Of a DNA stretch of 10,395 bases, positions 1-6,303 are shown in pieces. Both the position numbers and the translations under genes were made by a program. Numbering within the stretch: position 1 is the stretch's first letter; each line of letters opens with the position of its first letter. The notes beneath the pieces are model-generated. The model was not told where the DNA came from and did no database searches. It saw nothing but the letters and a program-made list of their open reading frames with translations. This DNA comes from Thermoprotei archaeon (GTDB taxonomy: Archaea > Thermoproteota > Thermoprotei > Thermofilales > B20-G17), in assembly GCA_003649515.1 (NCBI GenBank), contig QMSC01000033.1:1-10395 (forward strand), given 5' to 3'.

Positions 1-1359
1 CTTTTCGATTACGCGCTTGCTGACGCTAAAAGTACTATGGGAATAGCCGATAAGTTACTACCCTTCATAATACAGCTATCTAGTATTGTGGGGCTACCAC
101 TGGATCAAATAGGACCAGCCTCTGTAGGTAGAAGGGTGGAATGGTACTTGATGCGTCATGCATACAAATTTGAAGAGCTAATACCCAATCTTACGGAAAG
201 GCCACATGTATCCTATAAAGGAGCTATAGTTCTAGAGCCTAAGAAGGGAGTTCACGAGAACGTCGCAGTATTAGATTTCTCAGCAATGTATCCCAACATT
301 ATGATCAAGTATAACATCTCGCCCGACACTTATGTCGATCCCAGCGAAAGCTTAAGAGAAGAGGATGTCTATGTGGCGCCAGAAGTTGGACATGAGTTCA
401 GAAAGAAGCCGGATGGCTTCTATAGGAAGGTTTTACTCAACTTACTCCGAGCAAGAGAGGAAATAAGATCTCGCATGAAAGGTCTAGACCCTACGTCAAT
501 TGAGTACCGAATACTAGACGAGCGTCAAAGGGCGCTCAAAATAATAGCTAACGCAACCTACGGCTACTGTGGCTGGATTGGTGCCAGATGGTATAAAAGA
601 GAAGTAGCTGAAGCAACGACTGCATGGGGACGTAAAATAATCACGGAGACTATAAAAATGGCTCAATCTCTAGGGCTTGAAGTAATATACGGTGATACTG
701 ACAGCGTCTTTGTGAAGTACGATAAGGAAAAAGTGGAGAAGCTAGTAAAAATGGTAAAAGAGAGATTTGGTCTAAAGATAAAACCAGATAAAATATATGT
801 AAGAGTGTTCTTTACCGAAGCCAAAAAGAGGTACTGTGGGCTTCTACCCGATGGACGAATAGATGTTGTAGGCTTAGAAGCCGTTAGGGGCGATTGGTCT
901 GAGCTTGCAAAAGAGGTTCAAGAGAAAGTAATAGAGATAGTCGTAAGAGAGGGTGATCCGTATAAGGCTGTTAATTATGTTAAGGACGTAATTAAAGAGC
1001 TAAGGGAGGGAAAAATTCCCTTATCCAAGTTGATAGTATGGAAGACTCTAAGCAAGGATATCAGCGAGTACGAGGCTCACGCAGCACATGTGGCTGCAGC
1101 GAGAAAGATGCTTAAGGCTGGTATTGCTTTAAAGAAGGGCGATAAAATAGGTTTTATAATAACCAAAGGTTTTTCGTCGAGAATTTCCGACAGAGCGGAA
1201 CCTTACTTCATGGTAAAGGACTTTTCACAAGTGGATGTGGACTACTACATAGATAAGCAGATTATTCCAGCAGCGCTAAGGATACTCGGCTACTTCGGCA
1301 TAAAAGATACCCATATTAAGACTGTAGGGAAACAAACTTCTCTTTTTGACTTTTTCTAA
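1..1359 (+). CDS. polB: Family B DNA polymerase, C-terminal catalytic part (5' truncated by window edge)
   Basis: Replicative or repair DNA polymerase, catalytic half. The reading frame is open from base 1, so the upstream exonuclease domain lies outside the window and the ATG at 37 is internal. Polymerase motif A (DFSAMYPNIM, starting at 274) carries the first catalytic Asp. Motif B (K at 538, then N-A-T-Y-G from 550) is the fingers helix. Motif C (YGDTDS, 688-705) carries the remaining catalytic Asp residues. Thumb sequence follows. The last residues, QTSLFDFF (1333-1356), match a PCNA-interacting PIP box (Q-x-x-L-x-x-F-F), which ties the enzyme to the sliding clamp. The motif A form S-M-Y-P-N differs from the common S-L-Y-P-S. 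The gene converges on dnaG with a 4-bp overlap. The family call is very secure; the archaeal PolB subclass is not assigned. Confidence 0.97.
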   Translation, partial: LFDYALADAKSTMGIADKLLPFIIQLSSIVGLPLDQIGPASVGRRVEWYLMRHAYKFEELIPNLTERPHVSYKGAIVLEPKKGVHENVAVLDFSAMYPNIMIKYNISPDTYVDPSESLREEDVYVAPEVGHEFRKKPDGFYRKVLLNLLRAREEIRSRMKGLDPTSIEYRILDERQRALKIIANATYGYCGWIGARWYKREVAEATTAWGRKIITETIKMAQSLGLEVIYGDTDSVFVKYDKEKVEKLVKMVKERFGLKIKPDKIYVRVFFTEAKKRYCGLLPDGRIDVVGLEAVRGDWSELAKEVQEKVIEIVVREGDPYKAVNYVKDVIKELREGKIPLSKLIVWKTLSKDISEYEAHAAHVAAARKMLKAGIALKKGDKIGFIITKGFSSRISDRAEPYFMVKDFSQVDVDYYIDKQIIPAALRILGYFGIKDTHIKTVGKQTSLFDFF

Positions 1360-2558
1360 TGACCTAGTACCTCGTCGAATGTCAATATGTTTATGTCTGC
1401 CGGAAGCTTAGAGATGTTGCCTTTTCTAGCACCAATTAGGATTCTTACGTTTTTCTTAAATGCTGCGTCGACAACTCTTTGAGTTACGATGCCATCGAAA
1501 ACTATGTACTTCACGCTTCCATCCGGTACTTCCTCCAAGCGCTTAACGAGATCCCTTACGGGGATCTTCTCTACCTCTTTCCAGTTCTCGTCAAACAGCA
1601 CTCCTTCGAGTGTTCCCTTGAGGTTCTGAATGAGGTCCTTTATGCCATCAGGTATCTCTATCTTAATTACTTCAGCTACCTCCTCAGGAATTTCTTCTCG
1701 AACCTTTGGAGGAACCTTCTTCTCCATTTCTGCAAAGTACTCTTCTACTGAAACTTTATTTCTGAGGCATTTGGCTATCTCCTTTCCTGTAAGTTCCTCT
1801 ACCTCCCTCCCAGGAGGGGCTCTTGCTACGTAATCTACATCTACTGCCTTAACGAGGTTCCTTAAAACCAGATCTCCTCCTCTATCTCCGTCAATAAACG
1901 CTATTACAGTCTTTTTCTTCGAGAGCTCTACTATTGTTCGAGGAATCGTTACGCCTTCGAGTGCGATCACATTTCTATAACCGTGCTTTAGTAGGTTTAT
2001 GACGTCGGCCCGACCTTCCACGACTATTATTGTGTCACCTTTATCTACCTCAGGACCAGCGGGTAGTCCTTCAGGACCATACTTGATCAGCTCTGTTGCT
2101 CTTACTGCTTGAGCTATTTCCTCTACTAAGCGCTTAAGCTCAGGCTCCTCCTCTTTTATCCAGTTGCGTAATAGCTCCTTAGCCCTTTCAATGATTAGTT
2201 TTCTCTTCTCCACACGCATGTCCCGTATCCTCTTGACTCTGACCTTAGCGTTATAGGGACCTATCTTATCAACTGTTTCGATCGCGGCTGCAAGAAGCGC
2301 TGTCTCCACTCTATCTAGGTTTGAGGGGATTACAATTTCCCCTGTAGTTTTCCTACCCTTTACTTCAAGCTTCACTTCTATCCTGCCTATTCTACCGCTC
2401 TTCTGTAGTTCTCGTAAATCAAGCTCTTCTCCGAGGAGTCCTTCTGTTTGCCCAAAGATTCCACCTATAACGTCGGATTTTTCAACGATGCCATCCACTT
2501 CGATACTCGCTTCTACGACATATTTCGCAGTAACTGCTAATCCTCCCATCTTTAACAC
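1356..2558 (-). CDS. dnaG: Archaeal DnaG-type primase, Toprim domain protein
   Basis: Archaeal DnaG homologue, 400 residues, a usual length for the family. It has primase activity in some archaea and is also found bound to the exosome. The N-terminal region (about 1-165) is the archaea-specific part. The Toprim domain (about 175-250) shows the catalytic Glu in IVVEGRADV (E181) and the metal-binding DxD in FIDGDRGG (D223, D225). A charged C-terminal region follows. The start is uncertain: the longest form begins with GTG at 2558, and ATG at 2549 is also in frame. The GGGAGGA just after that ATG has no in-frame start downstream, so it is not used as a ribosome binding site here. A weak TATA-like stretch near 2581-2588 would make the GTG leaderless. 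Transcription starting further upstream, near 2694, would instead give a long structured leader. Confidence 0.95.
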   Translation of the reverse strand: MLKMGGLAVTAKYVVEASIEVDGIVEKSDVIGGIFGQTEGLLGEELDLRELQKSGRIGRIEVKLEVKGRKTTGEIVIPSNLDRVETALLAAAIETVDKIGPYNAKVRVKRIRDMRVEKRKLIIERAKELLRNWIKEEEPELKRLVEEIAQAVRATELIKYGPEGLPAGPEVDKGDTIIVVEGRADVINLLKHGYRNVIALEGVTIPRTIVELSKKKTVIAFIDGDRGGDLVLRNLVKAVDVDYVARAPPGREVEELTGKEIAKCLRNKVSVEEYFAEMEKKVPPKVREEIPEEVAEVIKIEIPDGIKDLIQNLKGTLEGVLFDENWKEVEKIPVRDLVKRLEEVPDGSVKYIVFDGIVTQRVVDAAFKKNVRILIGARKGNISKLPADINILTFDEVLGH

Positions 2559-2588
2559 CCGTTAAATCTTGGTAAGTTTGATTAATGA

Positions 2589-2694
2589 CCGGGGGGTCTG
2601 TACCCCACTCGCTAACACGCCGGTTTCATCGTTATGGCGGTACAACGCCTTTTAACTCACCGAGCTCTCTTCGCGGTGGGATAAGACCCCCTGG
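2589..2694. ncRNA. Candidate structured RNA or structured dnaG leader (strand undecided)
   Basis: This GC-rich segment (hand count 64 G/C in 108 bases over 2587-2694) sits between AT-rich flanks (20 in 63 over 2701-2763). Bases 2589-2599 pair with 2684-2694 in a near-perfect 11-bp helix. The helix continues as 2601-2608 with 2676-2683 and 2610-2612 with 2673-2675, with one mismatch and two bulges. Local hairpins compete with it: 2593-2597 with 2602-2606 (5 bp, 4-nt loop) and CACCG with CGGTG near 2659-2678. On the minus strand a TATA-like box at 2714-2721 would start transcription about at the foot of the helix (2693-2694), giving either a free RNA or a leader for dnaG. Wobble pairs do not decide the strand. 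It does not match tRNA, 5S or RNase P landmarks that I know, and the family is unrecognised. Confidence 0.45.
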
Positions 2695-2701
2695 CTAACA
2701 C
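2611..2701 (+). repeat. Two copies of GCTAACAC flanking the structured element
   Basis: GCTAACAC occurs at 2611-2618 and again at 2694-2701, 83 bp apart and in the same orientation. Each copy is preceded by a run of C (2603-2606 and 2687-2691). They could be protein-binding sites or parts of an RNA structure. The role is unknown. Confidence 0.4.
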
Positions 2702-2708
2702 TTAACCG

Positions 2709-2727
2709 GATAAGATAAATACTTATC
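2709..2727. promoter_or_regulatory. TATA-like region with palindrome GATAAG-N7-CTTATC between dnaG and the methyltransferase gene
   Basis: A perfect 6-bp inverted repeat (2709-2714 and 2722-2727) encloses an AT-only centre that reads as a TATA-like box on both strands. On the plus strand it would start transcription near 2745, about 30 nt before the methyltransferase ATG. On the minus strand it would start near 2693. A palindrome placed over a TATA box is the usual arrangement for an archaeal repressor operator, but no regulator is identified here. Confidence 0.4.
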
Positions 2728-2775
2728 GTCCATAAACGTCGTTAAACAATAGAACTAGAAAAGTTGAGGATACAC

Positions 2776-3741
2776 ATGTACCGAGTAGTGGATCTTTTCT
2801 GTGGTGGTGGAGGATTTGCTAGAGGATTTCAAATGGAAGGATTTAAAATAGTCCTGGGTGTAGATAATTACCCGCCTGCAGTGAAGACTTTTCAAGAGAA
2901 CTTTAGGGAGGCTATAGTCTTCGATAGGGATATTCAAGAGGTACACTCTCTCGAGTTGCTTGAGGCTCTTAGAGAACCCCCTGATGTAATCATTGGAGGC
3001 CCTCCCTGTGAGTCCTTCACTAGAACGAATCCCCTTCGGAAGCCGAATCCCCTAGATAGACTTTACGTAGATCCCTTAGGGAGATTGGTGCTTCACTTTA
3101 TAAGAATCGTAGGAGATCTTAAGCCGGAAGTATTTGTCATGGAAAATGTACCCGGCATCCTTGAAGGTGATTTAAAAATATGTCTTCAAAAAGAGTTTGC
3201 CAGAGTGGGATATAGGCAAATATACTTCAACATACTAAGGGCCGAAGACTATGGTACTCCTTCGCGTCGCGTTAGAGTTTTTATCTCTAACACCAGGATA
3301 AAACCACCAAAGGCTGGTAAGAGGATTACTGTTATAGAGGCTATAGGAGACCTTCCCGAGCCTAATGGCATATACGATATTCCTAACCATGAGTATGTAC
3401 CCATATCTAAAAGAAGGTTAAGAAAGATTCGTAAGCTCAAGTGGGGACAAGCATTAGTATATTATGAGGGAGCCCAGAGAAAGGTTTATAGAAACTTTAT
3501 CAGGTTACACCCATTTAAGTTAGCGCCAACGGTCATGGGCTCGTCACGCTTTATACATCCATTCAAAGATCGTCTTCTCACGGTTAGAGAGCAAGCCCGT
3601 TTAATGGCTTTCCCGGATGATCATATCTTTTACGGCAGTAAGGACGCACAGTTCAATCAAGTAGGTGAAGCAGTGCCCGTAGCTTTAGCCAGGGCTATAG
3701 CTAGAACAGTAAAAAATTTCTTAGAAGGTGAAGAGAGTTAG
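2776..3741 (+). CDS. DNA (cytosine-5-)-methyltransferase, Dcm/Dnmt family
   Basis: Transfers a methyl group from S-adenosylmethionine to C5 of cytosine in a target DNA site. The start is taken at ATG 2776 because GAGGAT (2766-2771) lies at ribosome-binding distance and motif I follows at once, as is usual for the family. An in-frame TTG at 2764 would add only four residues and would overlap that site. In this 321-residue form, motif I is DLFCGGGG (6-13), the catalytic motif IV is GGPPC with the nucleophile at Cys78, motif VI is ENV (123-125), and motif VIII is SRRVRVF (163-169). Motifs IX and X occupy the C-terminus (RLMAFPDD, then NQVGEAVP). The segment between VIII and IX, which holds target recognition, is short. 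No restriction endonuclease gene is adjacent, so it looks like an orphan enzyme. The DUF2122-like gene follows 11 bp later. Confidence 0.95.
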   Translation: MYRVVDLFCGGGGFARGFQMEGFKIVLGVDNYPPAVKTFQENFREAIVFDRDIQEVHSLELLEALREPPDVIIGGPPCESFTRTNPLRKPNPLDRLYVDPLGRLVLHFIRIVGDLKPEVFVMENVPGILEGDLKICLQKEFARVGYRQIYFNILRAEDYGTPSRRVRVFISNTRIKPPKAGKRITVIEAIGDLPEPNGIYDIPNHEYVPISKRRLRKIRKLKWGQALVYYEGAQRKVYRNFIRLHPFKLAPTVMGSSRFIHPFKDRLLTVREQARLMAFPDDHIFYGSKDAQFNQVGEAVPVALARAIARTVKNFLEGEES

Positions 3742-3752
3742 TAGGTGCTTAC

Positions 3753-4250
3753 ATGGTCCTGGAGAAGTGCTTTAAAAACGTTTACATAGCGCTTCATAAT
3801 GTTTATTCGATAAACCGAGTTGTGGAGCTAGCGAAATTAGTGTACGGTTTAGGTTTCGAAAACTTCATTGTTACGAAGGCCATGGGTGCAGCAGCACAGG
3901 AGGGAGTACCAGAGGCCCAAAAGCTAGCTATAAAGAAGGGTAAGCGTTTCTTTTACCTTAATGATCTCAAGGACGCGATTGAAGTTCTTAACTTTAGGAA
4001 AGTCTATCTGATATTACCCAGAATCTGGGCAAAGAGTACATTAGACGTTAATGATATACTCAGTCTTCTTGAAGAGGGTTCTAAGGTGTTATTAGTTATA
4101 GGGGGATCTGAACCTGGACTTTCAAAGAGGGACATGGAATTGGGCGAGCCCGTAAGTGTTCCCGACATTAAAGAAGACGTGGGGCCTGTACCTCTCATCG
4201 CCATAGCACTGTACTCATTACTGAAGGCGGCCTCAACCCCCGCTACTTAG
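3753..4250 (+). CDS. DUF2122/COG4080-like protein (SPOUT-type fold, annotated as RecB-family nuclease)
   Basis: A 165-residue protein resembling the archaeal family known as COG4080/DUF2122. Databases label that family either RecB-like nuclease or SpoU-like methylase; its overall pattern suggests a SPOUT methyltransferase-like fold. The N-terminus is an alpha/beta unit (VYIALHNVYSINRVVELAKL). The C-terminal part has the hydrophobic strand VLLVIGGSEPGL, then a knot-like segment rich in Gly and Pro (about 115-155). No RecB catalytic motif is visible, so I would not infer nuclease activity. AGGTG (3743-3747) precedes ATG 3753 at normal spacing. The methyltransferase gene ends 11 bp upstream, so the two genes are probably co-transcribed. 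Substrate and role are unknown. The family call rests on recognition of overall sequence style and is moderately sure. Confidence 0.7.
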   Translation: MVLEKCFKNVYIALHNVYSINRVVELAKLVYGLGFENFIVTKAMGAAAQEGVPEAQKLAIKKGKRFFYLNDLKDAIEVLNFRKVYLILPRIWAKSTLDVNDILSLLEEGSKVLLVIGGSEPGLSKRDMELGEPVSVPDIKEDVGPVPLIAIALYSLLKAASTPAT

Positions 4251-4370
4251 AAGCACAGAATTCTCTCTCTATACATAAGAATATCATCTATGGAATCTCT
4301 GCAAATATATTGCCACTCGACTTACGGTATTGAAATTAGACATAGGTTCCAATGCAACTAGCGGAGAGGC
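4251..4370 (+). promoter_or_regulatory. AT-rich region upstream of orc1/cdc6 with TATA box and one weak ORB-like site
   Basis: AAATATATT (4303-4311) is a good TATA box and would give a leader of roughly 38 nt before ATG 4371. GGAGAGG just before the start serves as the ribosome binding site. TTCCAATGCAAC (4347-4358) differs at one position from the archaeal mini-ORB core TTCCANTGGAA followed by AC. A single copy with a mismatch is weak evidence for an origin. The region is short and AT-rich, and archaeal cdc6 genes often lie next to an origin. Confidence 0.4.
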
Positions 4371-5588
4371 ATGGTAGAGGATAGACTCGAAGAGATATTT
4401 AATAGCTTCAAGAGTTCCCAGATATACATTAATAGGGAGATCCTCTTACCCGATTACGTTCCCGACGAACTACCACACCGCGATAAACAGATAATAGAAC
4501 TTGCTACAATTCTGGCACCAGCGCTGAGCGGATCCAAGCCCCCTAATGTATTTATTTACGGCCTGACGGGTACTGGAAAAACGGCAGTTACAAAGTACGT
4601 TCTACGAAGGCTCAGTAAAAAAGCGGGTGGAAGAGTGCTAGCGGCGTATGTGAACTGTAGGAGTAGCAATACGAATTATAGGGTCTTGGCCGAGCTTTCA
4701 TCTGCTGTTGGGAGACCCGTACCTTTTACGGGACTTTCAACAGCTGAGGTTTTACGAAGGTTCGTTCAAGGGTTGGAGAAGCAGGGGAGAATAATGATGG
4801 CAGTCCTGGACGAGGTCGATTGGCTCGTTAAAAGTAGTGGTGACTCCGTTCTTTACCATTTAACTAGATTAAACAGCGAGCTTACAAGATCAAGGCTTTC
4901 TGTCATAGGCATTACGAATGACCTGAGGTTCATGGAATATATTGACCCTAGAATAAAAAGCGGGCTAGGAGAGGAAGAGCTAGTTTTTCCACCGTATACG
5001 AACAAGGAGTTGGAGGATATTCTGAGGAAGAGGGCGGAATTAGCGTTTAAGCCGGGAGTGTTGGAGGAAGGGGTAATTCCTCTCTGTGCAGCAATCGCAG
5101 CTAAACAGAATGGCGATTGTCGGCTGGCCCTCGACCTTCTACTCAAGGCAGCTGATATCGCGGAGCGTGAGAGGGTCGGGAAGGTTACTGAGGACCATGT
5201 AAGGAGGGCTCAGAGAGAGCTTGAGAAGAACTTGATCGTGGACGCTGTTAAAACGATGCCTCTACACGTTAAACTCATTCTGGTGTCAGTCTACTTATTG
5301 GAGAAGAGCGACTCGTTGAAGAACATAACGACGGGTGAAATCTATAACAGCTACAGGGAGATCTGCAAAAAGATAGGCGTAGGCGAGGTGACGCAAAGAA
5401 GGGTAAGTGAGATACTTAGCGAACTAGACATGTTAGGTATAATTAACGCACGCGTAGTGAGCTTGGGACGCTATGGCAGGACCAAAATAATAAAGCTCGC
5501 GGTAAGCGAAAAGAGCTTAGTTGAAGGCCTAAAATCAGACCCATCTTTCTATTCCCTCATAGACCCCTTGTTAAACATGTTATCTTAA
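4371..5588 (+). CDS. cdc6: Orc1/Cdc6 replication initiator, AAA+ ATPase with winged helix
   Basis: Binds origin recognition boxes and helps load the MCM helicase; it acts on chromosomal DNA. It has 405 residues, normal for archaeal Orc1/Cdc6. Domain I has the Walker A motif GLTGTGKT (64-71), the Walker B motif VLDEVD (145-150) and a sensor 1 region with ITND (181-184). Domain II has the sensor 2 Arg in GDCRLALDLL (R251). Domain III (about 295-390) is a winged helix; its helix TQRRVSEILSELDMLGII and the basic wing GRYGRTK (366-372) are the likely DNA contacts. ATG 4371 is chosen because GGAGAGG directly precedes it. The gene shares a strand with the methyltransferase and DUF2122-like genes but has its own TATA box. 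Confidence 0.97.
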   Translation: MVEDRLEEIFNSFKSSQIYINREILLPDYVPDELPHRDKQIIELATILAPALSGSKPPNVFIYGLTGTGKTAVTKYVLRRLSKKAGGRVLAAYVNCRSSNTNYRVLAELSSAVGRPVPFTGLSTAEVLRRFVQGLEKQGRIMMAVLDEVDWLVKSSGDSVLYHLTRLNSELTRSRLSVIGITNDLRFMEYIDPRIKSGLGEEELVFPPYTNKELEDILRKRAELAFKPGVLEEGVIPLCAAIAAKQNGDCRLALDLLLKAADIAERERVGKVTEDHVRRAQRELEKNLIVDAVKTMPLHVKLILVSVYLLEKSDSLKNITTGEIYNSYREICKKIGVGEVTQRRVSEILSELDMLGIINARVVSLGRYGRTKIIKLAVSEKSLVEGLKSDPSFYSLIDPLLNMLS

Positions 5589-5652
5589 GGAATTTTCTAA
5601 AATTCTATCATTGAAACAGCTACCTCTCCATGCCCTTAGAACAGTGAATGTA

Positions 5653-5769
5653 TGCGGGGGGCGGGATTCGAACCCGCGCAGGCCTACGCCACCGGATCTC
5701 TCATAATTTACCTCGTACCTTGTAAAGATCTTGAGTCCGGCCCCTTTGGCCTGGCTCGGGCACCCCCGC
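5653..5769 (-). tRNA. tRNA-Leu(CAA) with a 32-nt intron
   Basis: Read on the minus strand. The acceptor stem GCGGGGG (5769-5763) pairs with CCCCCGC, followed by discriminator A at 5653. The D stem is CCC/GGG. The anticodon stem CCGGA/TCCGG encloses loop C-T-C-A-A-G-A, with anticodon CAA at 5733-5731. A class II variable arm (GGC-GTAG-GCC) and the T arm GCGGG-TTCGAAT-CCCGC follow. The mature length is 85 nt and the CCA end is not encoded. The long variable arm and the anticodon agree on leucine, codon UUG. The intron interrupts the loop after position 37. A TATA-like CTTAAAAAC at 5807-5799 lies about 34 nt upstream of the 5' end. Confidence 0.95.
5698..5729 (-). other. tRNA-Leu intron with canonical bulge-helix-bulge motif
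   Basis: This 32-nt intron lies between tRNA positions 37 and 38. The four bases CTCA before the 5' site pair with TGAG near the intron's 3' end, forming the central 4-bp helix. The two 3-nt bulges are both AGA, and cutting after the second bulge base regenerates the loop exactly. An inner stem, TTTAC with GTAAA, closes the intron. This is the substrate form for the archaeal splicing endonuclease. Confidence 0.92.
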
Positions 5770-5798
5770 TTGGGCCCTAAGGAATAATTCATTAAAGA

Positions 5799-5844
5799 GT
5801 TTTTAAGCTTAACGTGGGAGCAAAGTTACCTAAAATATTTATAT
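5799..5844. promoter_or_regulatory. Divergent TATA boxes for tRNA-Leu (-) and eS6 (+)
   Basis: On the minus strand CTTAAAAAC (5807-5799) sits about 34 nt before the tRNA 5' end. On the plus strand TATTTATAT (5836-5844) sits about 37 nt before the eS6 ATG, predicting a leader of only about ten bases. There is no clear Shine-Dalgarno sequence before that ATG, in keeping with a near-leaderless transcript. Confidence 0.6.
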
Positions 5845-5876
5845 GTTTGCGTAGGTTTAGACGCCGGGTTTCATAG

Positions 5877-6233
5877 ATGCCAGAGTTTAAGGTAGTAGTA
5901 TCTGATCCGAAAACGGGGAAGTCTCAACAAATAGAGGTTAAAGGTGACAGAGCTCAAAAACTACTTGGGCTAAAAATAGGAGATATCTTTGATGGTAGCA
6001 TTATAGGTCTTCCTGGTAAAAAGCTGATGATCACGGGTGGTTCAGGGCGTGCAGGAGAGCCTATGAGACCTGATATTCCAGGAGGAGTAAAGAAGAGAAT
6101 CCTACTTTCAGAACCTCCTGGCTACTGGCCAGAGAAGAAGGGCTTAAGGAAGCGCAAACTAGTGAGGGGCAATGTCATAACTGAGGAGATAGTGCAAATA
6201 AACACGAAAATCGTGCATGAAAAGGAGTCTTAA
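5877..6233 (+). CDS. rps6e: Small-subunit ribosomal protein eS6
   Basis: Structural protein of the 30S subunit, shared by archaea and eukaryotes. It has 118 residues, matching the short archaeal form that lacks the long phosphorylated C-terminal tail of eukaryotic S6. Recognisable stretches are FKVVVSDPKTGKS at the N-terminus, GLKIGDIFDG, and the signature MITGGSGRAGEPMRPD with PGGVKKRILLS. The basic RKRKLVRGN and the motif ITEEIVQINTKI close the protein. It is preceded by a strong TATA box and almost no leader. It lies 70 bp upstream of the aIF2 gamma gene on the same strand; these two genes are commonly neighbours in archaea, so a shared role in 30S assembly and initiation is a natural reading. 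Confidence 0.97.
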   Translation: MPEFKVVVSDPKTGKSQQIEVKGDRAQKLLGLKIGDIFDGSIIGLPGKKLMITGGSGRAGEPMRPDIPGGVKKRILLSEPPGYWPEKKGLRKRKLVRGNVITEEIVQINTKIVHEKES

Positions 6234-6264
6234 AAAGCAGTATTCCTATTTAAAGTAGGGAAAA

Positions 6265-6300
6265 TTTAAGTATAAACCGTAAAATGGCTTATTTGGTGAT
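6265..6300 (+). promoter_or_regulatory. TATA box and Shine-Dalgarno site for aIF2 gamma
   Basis: A TATA-like TTTAAGTATA lies at 6265-6274. GGTGAT (6295-6300), complementary to the 3' end of archaeal 16S rRNA, lies 3 bases before GTG 6304. The ATG nine bases further on is a weaker choice. Confidence 0.5.
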
Positions 6301-6303
6301 ATC

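Noticed and set aside
2589..2694. tRNA or 5S rRNA reading of the GC-rich element
   Set aside because: The G-run/C-run helix resembles an acceptor stem, but no T arm (GTTCRA loop) or anticodon arm can be placed on either strand.
2764..2775. TTG 2764 as methyltransferase start
   Set aside because: It overlaps the likely ribosome binding site GAGGAT for ATG 2776 and adds four residues before a motif that normally lies at the very N-terminus.
4853..5146. Minus-strand open frame inside orc1/cdc6
   Set aside because: Ser-rich antisense translation of a strongly supported gene, with no start signals.
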